Shown: in pieces, positions 1 to 7,096 of the stretch
How the letters are laid out: each line of letters starts with the position of its first letter
Position numbering within the stretch: the stretch's first letter is position 1
NCBI GenBank assembly: GCA_900315105.1
Contig: OMXX01000149.1
Location: forward strand, 1 to 7,682
From: an uncultured Prevotellaceae bacterium
GTDB lineage: Bacteria; Bacteroidota; Bacteroidia; Bacteroidales; Bacteroidaceae
Length of the DNA: 7,682 nucleotides
Reading direction: 5' to 3'
Made by a program: the position numbers and the translations under genes
The notes under the pieces: model-generated
The model's input: only the letters and a program-made list of their open reading frames with translations
Databases searched by the model: none
Told to the model about the DNA's origin: nothing

Positions 1-241
1 CGAACTCGATGCCTTTGGCAATGGCGCAGAACTTCCCGATAATCAGTCTATCACCGATGAAATCGTAGAAGTGCGTTACGTGCTTCTCGAACTGGTCTGC
101 GCCATCAACATCATCATAGTAGGTGTAGTCTCCGACGACGATGCGAGGATTCTTCACCACATTCTTGATGTAGCAAAGGCTCGGAATCTTGGGATTTGGG
201 AATGCAGCGTTCGGATCGGGCCTGTTGGTAATATTGTTCAT
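1..241 (-). CDS. Vat/CatB-like xenobiotic O-acetyltransferase, N-terminal part
   Basis: Reading the minus strand from an ATG at 239-241 gives 80 open codons that run off the window edge. The protein begins MNNITNRPDPNAAFPNPK, then shows NPRIVVGDYTYYDD (about residues 34-47), an FEKHVTHFYDFIGD stretch and LIIGKFCAIAKGIEF at the edge. This order matches the N-terminus of the Vat (streptogramin A) / CatB (xenobiotic) acetyltransferases: a NPx-I-x-VG-xYTYYD strand, an H-x-YxxIGD turn, then the first left-handed beta-helix coils around IGKFC-I. Members are trimeric cytoplasmic enzymes that move acetyl from acetyl-CoA to a hydroxyl of a drug or a related small molecule. The catalytic histidine and the rest of the hexapeptide repeat lie outside the window, so the substrate and actual resistance cannot be judged. 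The gene starts 67 bp after the stop of the XRE regulator on the same strand, and I see no convincing promoter of its own, so co-transcription is plausible. Family membership is fairly sure; drug specificity is not. Confidence 0.8.
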   Translation of the reverse strand, partial: MNNITNRPDPNAAFPNPKIPSLCYIKNVVKNPRIVVGDYTYYDDVDGADQFEKHVTHFYDFIGDRLIIGKFCAIAKGIEF

Positions 242-308
242 GGTGCTAAATCTCGATTTATCAGTCAACAAGTTACGAAAATTAGCAGAGATGAAGCCAA
301 GTACTCAT

Positions 309-752
309 CTATCTCCAGTGTTTCAACTGGGACAAGTGGCTGTCATATAGTGCCCGCCGCTCACTTTCCGATTGGTTCTTCGGATTCGGCATGTAATCGA
401 CCAGGAAGTCCAGCAGAGACTCCTTGCTTTTGTATGCGAACTGGCCATCGGCATAGCACCATTTGCAGTATTCTTCATTGAGACTGCCGTCCGCTTCACG
501 ACTGATCATCGCATCATCCGACAGTGGCATTCCGCAGCACTGACAGTAAAGCGTCCGGGGCGAGCCCAAAAGCGTATTGATTGATACTCTGAATTCTCGG
601 GACAATACTTTGAGCAACTCTGGATTGGGCTGCGTCATGCCGGTCTCCCAACGGCTTACAGCCTGCCTGGTAACGCCGATACGCTCGGCCATCTGTTCCT
701 GAGTCAGGTGGTTCTTTTCGCGCAAATTCCGTAAGATGTCTTTTACTTCCAT
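309..752 (-). CDS. XRE-family regulator with C-terminal zinc ribbon
   Basis: A 147-residue protein. Residues 5-60 form a classic Cro/C1-type helix-turn-helix (LTQEQMAERIGVTRQAVSRW holds the turn and recognition helix), which binds operator DNA. Residues 69-105 carry CQCCGMPL (Cys70, Cys72, Cys73) and CKWCYADGQF (Cys96, Cys99). This is the two-knuckle pattern of the putative zinc-ribbon family often fused to XRE domains in Firmicutes and Bacteroidota, and it presumably binds one zinc. The C-terminus (about 110-147) contains an FLVDYM segment followed by a charged helix, as is usual for the fusion. The ATG at 750-752 is the natural start and a good promoter lies just upstream (778-808). The gene is downstream of, and separate from, the GNAT gene (111 bp gap), and upstream of the Vat/CatB-like acetyltransferase, which it might control. 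That link rests only on position. Ligand and operator are unknown. Confidence 0.9.
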   Translation of the reverse strand: MEVKDILRNLREKNHLTQEQMAERIGVTRQAVSRWETGMTQPNPELLKVLSREFRVSINTLLGSPRTLYCQCCGMPLSDDAMISREADGSLNEEYCKWCYADGQFAYKSKESLLDFLVDYMPNPKNQSESERRALYDSHLSQLKHWR

Positions 753-777
753 TGTCTTATCGTCTTGGTTGATGGAG

Positions 778-808
778 CAAAGTTACGATGTCCGAAAATA
801 AATGTCAA
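778..808 (-). promoter_or_regulatory. Bacteroidota-type promoter of the XRE regulator
   Basis: Read on the minus strand, TTGACA (803-808) is followed after 17 nt by TAACTTTG (778-785), a full match to the Bacteroidota -7 consensus TAnnTTTG. Transcription would begin around 770, giving a leader of roughly 20 nt before the ATG at 752. The spacer is a little shorter than the usual 19-21 nt. Confidence 0.7.
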
Positions 809-863
809 GAAACAAGTTGTTGCTTTTTGCCGATGCTCTGACAATAAGAGGGAATGCACTGCT

Positions 864-1370
864 TTAAAAGAAGTTGTCTTTCCGATACAACTTCACGTCC
901 CGCACCATTCCGCTTTTAATCACTTTTTCAACAATTGTTTCTTCCAGCCGGAAGCCATTTTTCTCCAGCACGCGCACTGATGCCACATTCTCAGGGAACA
1001 CCTGGCCGATAATCCTGTCAAATGCCAATTCCTGAAATACAATCCCGCAGATCTGTCTTACTGCCTCCGTACCAATCCCCTGCGACCAGAATGGAGTCAG
1101 GATCATATAGCCAATCGCCCCGACATTAAGCTGATCATCGGCCATTCTCTCCACGGAAATGCTGCCTACAATCTGCTCGTTTACCACAATGGCCCGCCAG
1201 ATACCCTCCTTCCCGTCATTCTCCGCCACCATCCCAAGCCACCAATCAGCATCAGCCTCGGTATAGGGATACGGCAGCCGGTCCGACAGGAAGGTCCTGT
1301 CAACGGCATTACAGAGCGCTATCAGCGTTCCCGTATCAGCAGATGTCCATTCATGAAGATTAATGGTCAT
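864..1370 (-). CDS. GNAT-family N-acetyltransferase (RimJ/RimL-like)
   Basis: A 168-residue protein from the ATG at 1368-1370. A TTG two codons earlier (1376) is also possible, but ATG is preferred. The fold is read from the N-terminal strand and helices (residues 1-50), an IVGSISVER beta strand (67-75) and motif A, YMILTPFWSQGIGTEAV (88-104), in which QGIG is the acetyl-CoA pyrophosphate loop. Motif B, NVASVRVLEKNGF (128-140), follows and is typical of the RimJ/RimL/Acetyltransf_3 branch. Such enzymes transfer acetyl from acetyl-CoA to an amine on a protein N-terminus, an amino acid, a polyamine or a drug. The substrate cannot be read from sequence. The gene follows the helicase stop by only 41 bp with no terminator or clear TAnnTTTG box between them, so read-through transcription is likely. 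It is clearly more G/C-rich than the helicase, which argues that the two have different histories. Confidence 0.88.
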   Translation of the reverse strand: MTINLHEWTSADTGTLIALCNAVDRTFLSDRLPYPYTEADADWWLGMVAENDGKEGIWRAIVVNEQIVGSISVERMADDQLNVGAIGYMILTPFWSQGIGTEAVRQICGIVFQELAFDRIIGQVFPENVASVRVLEKNGFRLEETIVEKVIKSGMVRDVKLYRKDNFF

Positions 1371-1411
1371 ATTCAATTCAAGCCAAACTGGTTGAATACC
1401 CTTCGTCTCAC

Positions 1412-4400
1412 TTACTCGCTAGTGATGACCTTTAGGTCAATACCCGTCCTGTCTTTCAAGAAACTATCTGTTACCCCCAAAAGGGACAAAATCTCATTCG
1501 ATACAGCAGCTTTTGATGCTCCAGGTTGTACAATATAAATGCTAAACATAACCGGCATCTTCTTTTTTGCTAACTTAAGCAATTTTACCAACGTTTCATG
1601 GTTTCCTTTCTGAATACGTGAGCACTCTTCCGCCCCATCTCGCTTAGTTTCTCTACGTAACAGGTGGTCAAACATCTCCTCCGGTTCTTTGTATTTCCAA
1701 TTAGATGACTTTTGGGCCTGCCCGCAAACCTCGTAAAAATTACCCACCCTACCAGTCACCTTCCCACTTAGAGCAAACTTCAAGTGAAATAATTCAACGT
1801 GAATTGCATTATTCTCTTGTTTTAGAGTAACCACATCCGCAATTTCACCAGCATTGTCATCATCATAAACAATATCGTAATCACCATTAATCAATCTCTG
1901 AACTACATGGTATTGGATAGAATTTGTTCTTAAATTGGGGGCAACACCCTGTGACTCCACGGATAGATCTACGCCTTGCCAATTCCATCCAATGATACGG
2001 CTTCTATCATAAAGTGTTGGAGGTGTTTTCAACTCAATATACTCGGTGCCACACAAACTGGATCCATCAGCGAAGAAGATGGTTGGAGCATTGTCATATA
2101 GGAATGTCTCCAAATTCTCTTCATGTCTTCCGTACTTGATAGTCGCTACACCGTCTGTTACTTTTACAATACGATAATCAGAATACACATTGTCAGGATT
2201 CTTCCTATTTTCAAACAGCTCTAGTATGAACTCTACTCTTTGTGTAGAATTTGTTATCGCAAAAAAAACTGAATTGCCTTGAACAGCATTCTCTTCTCTC
2301 AATTCTATATCTGTGTCGTACAAGTGTGACTCGACTCCTGAAAGATTGAATACAAAGTGATTTTTTGTCCCTGCCCATATAGATGCATCCCAGTCAATGG
2401 AGAAAGGAACACTTCTCTTTGGTATTTGATGAATCGTCTTGGGTATCAAGGATTCTTTCAATATCTGATTCCCATCAATTGCTTCATTAGTCAATTTTTC
2501 ACCTTGTTCCAAACACCAGTCCTTAAAAGTCAGAATATCACCAGCACCATTTAGGCTCCATATTCTGCCTTTAAAAGAAGCACCTATCGAGGTCTTGTCA
2601 CCATCTTCAAAGCCATCCCCCACAACAAATGCTTTCTCGCTATTCCTCAATTCCGCATCCGAAAGCACTCTCTCAACATCACGACCCGCGTGCATTCTGA
2701 AACGAATATCTTTCCCCAGATATACTTTTAACCCAACGTTTCTCAGTTTTGTTCGCTTCACATTATGGAAAGTTCTGAACACATCAATACCTCTTATTAA
2801 AACAGGCTCTCTGTCTCTCTCTCCAATAACATGGTTGGCAATTTCCTTATATACGCTTCCGTTATCAGAACTATTGATAAACAGTAAGTTCTTATCAGTA
2901 TCCCAGAATAGCACCAAGTAGCTCCATTCTAAAGTCTTTACATCCTTCACATGGATACCCTCTATGTTCTGCTCTTTAGCAAAAACAGCAACGACCAGTT
3001 TTTCTCGGTCATTGATGTCATACGAGATGAAATCCAAATCATCAAATCCTCGGATGCCTTTTAGAAAATCATCAGGATGCCAAGTGTTCGTATAACTTTT
3101 ATATACAACTGCACTTAGTTTGGGATATATACTGCTAACCGGAATCTTAGAACTGACCCCTTTTCGGAATCCATCCAATAATTGCTTGTATTCTTCCTGA
3201 TTGTTTACCCTATTGTCGTTCGCACTAGATAGCAGAATATTCCAATCAGCATCCTCTTCATATAAATTGTCCAGTTCCTGCTGAACCATAATATCTGCCA
3301 AGTTAGCTACGAATGATGCGTTACCAAGGTTCGCATCACGGCTTGTGCGAGTAAAGCGGCCTGCAAATTGCAATGTGACAGGGAGACTCTTTCTGATGTC
3401 ATGAAAAGCCGCTATCTTTAACTCAGGTAGGTCAAATCCCTCTCCGAGCATATTCACGCAAACAATCACTTTGGCTTCACGACGCAATACGATTCCATAG
3501 TTTTCTTTGTATTGGGGAGAACCAGAATATAGGATTATAGGATTCAAGTCTGGACACAGCTCCTGATAGAGGCTATGCACTTCGACCGCACGGCTTTTGC
3601 TCTCACACCTTGCCATCAATAAATGATGATAACCTGCAGCCAGATCCTCCCTCAACCTCTCAATCGCCTTAGCTGCTATAGCCCTATCTGCTTTTTCATC
3701 ATCATACTCTCTAATAGGAAGAAAATTAATAGTTCGGTAATACCCATCTTCTTGAGCCTGTTTTAACGGATAGTTAAAAACTATCTTCCCATCAAGTCTT
3801 TGTCCGTCATTACGGAAAGGCGTTGCTGTAAACTGCACTAAACGGTCTTTGGGAAAACGATCTGCAAATTTTCTCCATGATGCAGCCACTATATGATGAG
3901 CCTCATCCACAAAAATATTAGTGAATGCAGACACATAAATACCTTGTTGCTCTTGTGGTGCAGAATCTATGATTTGCATCGTGGTAATCACCACATTACA
4001 CTTCTCCACAAAATCAGTTAGTTCCTCTACGGACTGGAAGGCCGTATTGACAACGCCCACAATAGGATATAAAGCAGCCTCACCGACTATTCCAAATCTG
4101 GGATCTTTCAATACACCCAGGTTTTTGAACTTTCCATAAAGCTGATTTCTTAACGCGCTTGATGGCACAGTTACAAGTAATCTCTTGCACTTTCCTGCTA
4201 CCAACGCAGAAAGCATCGTCTCGGTTTTACCCGTTCCTGTGGGAAGAACTACTGTCGCCACGTCATTCGGGGCAAGAAAATGACCCAATATGGCATGTAA
4301 CGCGCCCAACTGAGGTTTTCGCAGCCCTGGATTCTCCTCGTCAACCTCTTGTTTAAAAACGAACTGATTAGTCCAGGATGCGAGTACTTCTTCGGGAGTA

Positions 4401-4690
4401 TAATCCGATAATTTGGGATGCCGCAACCACTTCTTCTGCTTGACAGTTCCTTCTAAAAGCTTCTGCTTGGTAGGTGTATGGTCAGTAAGTATTACAAACT
4501 CAGAAGTAGGGTCCACAATACTTTGATTCCCAGTTAGACAATAACGCATACCCCTATCAATAGCCACAACATAGCTTCGTGTCTCTTCAACAACTTTAAG
4601 ACTGATTGTTTGACGAGGAGCCAATAAATGGCAAATGATGTTCTTAGTGCCACCTCGTTTACTGAGTTCTATCAATTGATATTCATCCAT
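1412..4690 (-). CDS. DEAH-box SF2 helicase with possible C-terminal PD-(D/E)XK nuclease
   Basis: A 1092-residue protein starting at the ATG at 4688-4690. All superfamily 2 motifs are present in order: RKPQ (124-127, Q-like), LPTGTGKT (149-156, Walker A), VPSSALRNQ (175-183, Ia), VDEAHH (261-266, motif II), TATP (288-291, III), ILYSGS (386-391, IV), VNMLGEGFD (412-420, V) and QFAGRFTRT (441-449, VI). The core resembles type III restriction Res subunits and predicts ATP-driven nucleic-acid translocation or unwinding. Residues 1-120 form a small N-terminal domain. Residues about 465-930 are beta-rich and I do not recognise them. Near the C-terminus, DDDNAGEIADVV (943-954), VELFHLKFA (965-973) and NFYEVCGQAQKS (984-995) have the strand/strand/helix order and acidic-Lys-Gln residues of a divergent PD-(D/E)XK nuclease, but His sits where Glu or Asp normally precedes x-Lys. 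The nuclease call is inference. The size and architecture suggest an anti-phage effector. I cannot assign it to a named system. Its reading frame is intact, and it lies downstream of a decayed gene. Confidence 0.9.
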   Translation of the reverse strand: MDEYQLIELSKRGGTKNIICHLLAPRQTISLKVVEETRSYVVAIDRGMRYCLTGNQSIVDPTSEFVILTDHTPTKQKLLEGTVKQKKWLRHPKLSDYTPEEVLASWTNQFVFKQEVDEENPGLRKPQLGALHAILGHFLAPNDVATVVLPTGTGKTETMLSALVAGKCKRLLVTVPSSALRNQLYGKFKNLGVLKDPRFGIVGEAALYPIVGVVNTAFQSVEELTDFVEKCNVVITTMQIIDSAPQEQQGIYVSAFTNIFVDEAHHIVAASWRKFADRFPKDRLVQFTATPFRNDGQRLDGKIVFNYPLKQAQEDGYYRTINFLPIREYDDEKADRAIAAKAIERLREDLAAGYHHLLMARCESKSRAVEVHSLYQELCPDLNPIILYSGSPQYKENYGIVLRREAKVIVCVNMLGEGFDLPELKIAAFHDIRKSLPVTLQFAGRFTRTSRDANLGNASFVANLADIMVQQELDNLYEEDADWNILLSSANDNRVNNQEEYKQLLDGFRKGVSSKIPVSSIYPKLSAVVYKSYTNTWHPDDFLKGIRGFDDLDFISYDINDREKLVVAVFAKEQNIEGIHVKDVKTLEWSYLVLFWDTDKNLLFINSSDNGSVYKEIANHVIGERDREPVLIRGIDVFRTFHNVKRTKLRNVGLKVYLGKDIRFRMHAGRDVERVLSDAELRNSEKAFVVGDGFEDGDKTSIGASFKGRIWSLNGAGDILTFKDWCLEQGEKLTNEAIDGNQILKESLIPKTIHQIPKRSVPFSIDWDASIWAGTKNHFVFNLSGVESHLYDTDIELREENAVQGNSVFFAITNSTQRVEFILELFENRKNPDNVYSDYRIVKVTDGVATIKYGRHEENLETFLYDNAPTIFFADGSSLCGTEYIELKTPPTLYDRSRIIGWNWQGVDLSVESQGVAPNLRTNSIQYHVVQRLINGDYDIVYDDDNAGEIADVVTLKQENNAIHVELFHLKFALSGKVTGRVGNFYEVCGQAQKSSNWKYKEPEEMFDHLLRRETKRDGAEECSRIQKGNHETLVKLLKLAKKKMPVMFSIYIVQPGASKAAVSNEILSLLGVTDSFLKDRTGIDLKVITSE

Positions 4691-4736
4691 ACTAGTATTT
4701 CGCTATTTTCATCACATCCTTATTTCCCCTTACAGC

Positions 4737-4928
4737 TCAGTTTAGCTGAAGCAATGAAGCAACGAACTTCTCAATAATAACCTTTTCTATCCTTTCGTAG
4801 AGTGCACGACCTAAATGGTAAACCTTAGTCTCTAGAAGCCCCGGCATCCAACCTTCCGGTATCGAGTCCGCACGGAAGGCTTGAGTTATCCCTAAATTCT
4901 TTTTACTTGCACAGAACCGCCTAGGGAC
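4737..4928 (-). pseudogene. Coding-like scrap without a normal start
   Basis: Between the broken DUF4160-like gene and the helicase, one minus-strand frame stays open for 63 codons to a TGA at 4737-4739. It reads like protein, for example ITQAFRADSIPEGWMPGLLE and then VYHLGRALYERIEKVIIEKF. No ATG, GTG or TTG lies at its head. The first ATG (4845-4847) would leave only 36 residues. An ATA at 4887-4889, just after the TAG that ends the repaired upstream gene, stands where a start codon could once have been. It may be the remains of a small second gene, or the frameshifted tail of another one. The family is not recognised. Composition and the helical pattern are the only evidence that it was ever translated. 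Confidence 0.3.
4747..4762. repeat. Perfect tandem duplication of an 8-mer
   Basis: TGAAGCAA occurs twice in immediate succession (4747-4754 and 4755-4762) inside the coding-like scrap upstream of the helicase. Only two copies are present. It may be slippage in a decaying gene. Being 57 bp upstream of the helicase start, it could also be a protein-binding site, but nothing further supports that. Confidence 0.4.
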
Positions 4929-5486
4929 TCAAACGTAAAATAGTCCTCAGGATAGACTTTGGGGACACACAAACATATCACCGGCCCCTATTACTAATAC
5001 AGAGCCATTATTCTGATGTTCTTTCAATAGTTCATCATTATGCCAAATCACTATTCCGTCAAAAATAGTTTTATTTCGAGGTTCCCTTCCCGTAAAGCCA
5101 CACTCTTCATAGCTCTTATCACGCCTTATTTTAATTACAGCAGGTTTATAGATACCCCCTCTTTTGATAATATTCCATAACTGATTCAGGTCGTCTCTGT
5201 GTCGAGCAATCCAGTTTTCAATCAGCCTACGTGTATTATTGTCACAATTACCAGCCAACAACTCTCCAGTATCCACCGCGAAAGATGCTCCGTGCTCATT
5301 GATGTGGACATGGGGCCTGTCGTGGTTGATGTCAGGATGCATTGTAACCTATATCTTCCTTTTCTTATCGTCGACAACGTCAATAAGAAAAGAAAGCATC
5401 TGACACTTCTTCGTGAAATAGAAGGTCAAACCATTCTGATGGTTTCGTTGCCTACCATCATATTTCAGATTCCCTATGTCAATCAT
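4892..5486 (-). pseudogene. Broken DUF4160-like gene with an in-frame TAG and a frameshift
   Basis: The longest intact piece is 4947-5342 (131 residues). Its first half, HDRPHVHINEHGASFAVDTG and then ELLAGNC...ENWIARHRDDLNQLWN, follows the DUF4160 pattern (H-x-PPHFH...TGELLxG...W-xxHR-ExL-xxW). That domain is usual in tiny proteins next to DUF2442 and of unknown function. Two lesions bound it. Upstream, the same frame continues through 45 codons from an ATG at 5484-5486 (MIDIGNLKYDGRQ...VVDDKKRKI) and is stopped only by TAG at 5349-5351, after which VTMHPD restores the first DUF4160 strand. Downstream, removing one base from the C run at 4961-4964 changes the ending SLS to VCPKVYPEDYFTFESLGG, then SVQVKRI and a TAG at 4892-4894. 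The repaired protein would be about 197 residues. The region after about residue 115 (IYKPAVIKIRRDK...) I do not recognise. It begins 70 bp after the ATPase stop. The 131-residue ORF could still be translated from the ATG at 5342. Confidence 0.6.
5359..5392. repeat. Perfect 10-bp inverted repeat
   Basis: CTTTTCTTAT (5359-5368) and its exact complement ATAAGAAAAG (5383-5392) flank a 14-nt centre that itself contains GTCGAC. It lies 17 bp upstream of the ATG at 5342. It could be a regulator operator, an mRNA hairpin, or a coincidence within the old coding sequence, since it lies wholly within the first 45 codons of the broken gene. No T-tract follows on either strand, so it is not a typical terminator. 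Confidence 0.55.
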
Positions 5487-5556
5487 GTTTCTGCTCTTTT
5501 ATAATCCTTTCCTCTCGACATACTAATCATTCTTCTATTACAATACGGTCAATAAA

Positions 5557-6813
5557 CTATAAGTCAAGACTACCTAGATCCTTGAGGAACTGGAAGACGG
5601 GGATCGTTGTAATTCCACTTTCATCTCTCTTAAGGCGAATGTTATCAGCCGTGACAATGATCTTCTTGAAAGAATCTCCAATCGCACGCAGAGAACGAGT
5701 TTCCTGCTCGACTTTGTCTGTATCCGGCATCCTCCATGCAGATTGGATATAATAGCGCTTACTCCCCTTATTGGCAATGAAATCCACTTCAAGAGAGAGT
5801 CGTATAGGTTTGCCCTCATCGTCTTTTGTGCGTATCGTGACGTTCCCGACATCAACGAGGAAATCACGATAGCGAAGTTCGTTGTATATGATGTTCTCCA
5901 TGATGTGGTTTTCTTCATTCTGCCGGAAGGAAAGGATGGCATTCCTGAGGCCCAAATCCTGGAAATAGTATTTTGAAAGCGATGCGATGTAATTCTTACC
6001 CTTCACGTCATATCTATCAGACTTCTCCGTCATAAAGGCGTCCTCAAGATAGCCCATATAAGTTGATATGGTCTTATTGGTCAAATCCTTCGTATGCTTG
6101 AGGGTCTTGAAAGTATTCGCTAGTTTGTTGGGGTTGAGTGGTGATCCGATTGACGATGCCATGACACGGACAAGTTCCTCGAACTCTTCGGGGAACTCAA
6201 TCTTATGTCGATCGTAGATATCTTTCAGGTAAACGGTCTGATATAGTTTCCTTAAGAACGTTACTTTCTTATCCTCGCCGTCTTGCATAAGAATCTGCGG
6301 CAGTCCGCCGAAGGTCAGAAAATCAAGCCAGGCGTCATTCTCCGTGCCATTGTATGCAGGAAGGTATTCGCTGAACGAGAGCGGGCGCATAGGGATTTCC
6401 TCTCCCCTGCCTCGGAACTCGGTGGCAATGTCTGATGATAAAAACTTCGAGTTGCTCCCCGTCACGAATAAATCGGCATTCGGCTTCAGGTTAAGCGTGG
6501 AGAGAACCGTCACGAAATCTCTCACCTCCTGGACTTCATCAATGAGAATGTAATATGTATTCTCATCTTTCATCGCATTATCGACATGGTCAAGGAGATA
6601 ATCTGGGTCCTTAAATGCGGCCTGTCGCTTATCCTCTAAATCGATAACGAGAATATGATCAGCAGAGATTCCTTCCTCCAGAAGATAATCACGGAAGATG
6701 AATTTAAGTATGTATGACTTGCCGCAACGGCGAAGTCCAGTTATGATCTTAATAAATCCATTCCCTCTAGAACGGATCATTTTGTCGAGGTATACCGGCC
6801 TGTCGATTCTCAT
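5557..6813 (-). CDS. AAA ATPase with DUF4143-type C-terminus
   Basis: A 418-residue protein from the ATG at 6811-6813. A TTG at 6822 is an alternative start, but ATG is favoured. The AAA_14-type ATPase domain covers about residues 1-160: Walker A GLRRCGKS (26-33), Walker B YYILIDEVQ (87-95) and the sensor strand LFVTGSNSKFLSSDIATEF (115-133) followed by RGRGEEIPMRPLSFSEYL. The second half is the DUF4143 region with ENIIYNELRYR (306-316), EVDFIA (342-347) and YIQSA (355-359). In this family that end resembles a PD-(D/E)XK fold, here with the catalytic Lys replaced (QSA), so nuclease activity is not expected. The length is normal for the family, and Bacteroidota genomes carry many paralogues. 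The biological role is unknown; nucleotide-dependent DNA or protein remodelling is the usual guess. The gene has its own promoter and is intact. No hairpin terminator follows, so transcription could continue into the broken gene and the helicase. Confidence 0.92.
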   Translation of the reverse strand: MRIDRPVYLDKMIRSRGNGFIKIITGLRRCGKSYILKFIFRDYLLEEGISADHILVIDLEDKRQAAFKDPDYLLDHVDNAMKDENTYYILIDEVQEVRDFVTVLSTLNLKPNADLFVTGSNSKFLSSDIATEFRGRGEEIPMRPLSFSEYLPAYNGTENDAWLDFLTFGGLPQILMQDGEDKKVTFLRKLYQTVYLKDIYDRHKIEFPEEFEELVRVMASSIGSPLNPNKLANTFKTLKHTKDLTNKTISTYMGYLEDAFMTEKSDRYDVKGKNYIASLSKYYFQDLGLRNAILSFRQNEENHIMENIIYNELRYRDFLVDVGNVTIRTKDDEGKPIRLSLEVDFIANKGSKRYYIQSAWRMPDTDKVEQETRSLRAIGDSFKKIIVTADNIRLKRDESGITTIPVFQFLKDLGSLDL

Positions 6814-6853
6814 ACTTTCCAAACAATTGACACTTTTGTCATAAGTTTGGAAA

Positions 6854-6884
6854 CAAAGATAGTTTTTTTATGGGAACAAGCAAA
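6854..6884 (-). promoter_or_regulatory. Bacteroidota-type promoter of the AAA ATPase gene
   Basis: On the minus strand TTTG (6881-6884) is followed after 19 nt by TATCTTTG (6854-6861). This matches the Bacteroidota -33/-7 elements and spacing exactly. Transcription should begin near 6847, about 34 nt before the ATG at 6813. A run of seven A residues on the minus strand lies in the spacer. Confidence 0.82.
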
Positions 6885-7071
6885 GAAAACTCACGTGTCA
6901 AAAGAAAATGAGAGTCCCAGATAGCGGTATAGAATAGTCTAATGTAATAGATATACCATACTGAATGTACAGATATGAACAATCCCCGATTCGAGTAGTA
7001 ATCGGTCGTAAAAACTGTGAAATGACGGCTTCTCCTGACGCCGCTATAATCCTTTTCTTCTGACGTAAAAG

Positions 7072-7096
7072 AAAAATGGCGATTTCCGCCATTTTT
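7072..7096. terminator. Bidirectional intrinsic terminator hairpin
   Basis: AAAAATGGCG (7072-7081) pairs perfectly with CGCCATTTTT (7087-7096) across a 5-nt loop. The outer A/T pairs give a U-tract on either strand, and on the minus strand it is extended by CTTTT. It separates the ATPase promoter from the right-hand reductase gene, but it is about 440 nt past that gene's stop, so it may end a lost or unseen transcript. Confidence 0.75.

Noticed and set aside
71..481. Plus-strand open frame of 136 codons
   Set aside because: It is antisense to both the acetyltransferase and the XRE regulator, which have recognisable domains.
4852..4879. 7-bp inverted repeat CCTTCCG/CGGAAGG with a 14-nt loop
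   Set aside because: It is short, has no T-tract and lies inside the coding-like scrap; chance is a sufficient explanation.
4930..4937. TACGTTTG on the minus strand as the helicase promoter
   Set aside because: There is no TTG element 17-21 nt upstream, and the leader would be over 230 nt; a -7 match alone is not enough to call.
5349..5351. TAG as a recoded sense codon
   Set aside because: Other genes here (the XRE regulator, ATPase and reductase) end at TAG, so the code is standard and mutation is simpler.
5199..5504. Plus-strand open frame of 101 codons
   Set aside because: It is antisense to the DUF4160-like gene, whose minus-strand translation shows clear domain features; this looks like a shadow frame.
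6986..7005. 6-bp hairpin CCGATT/AATCGG
   Set aside because: The stem is too weak and there is no T-run, so it is not supported as a terminator or regulatory RNA.
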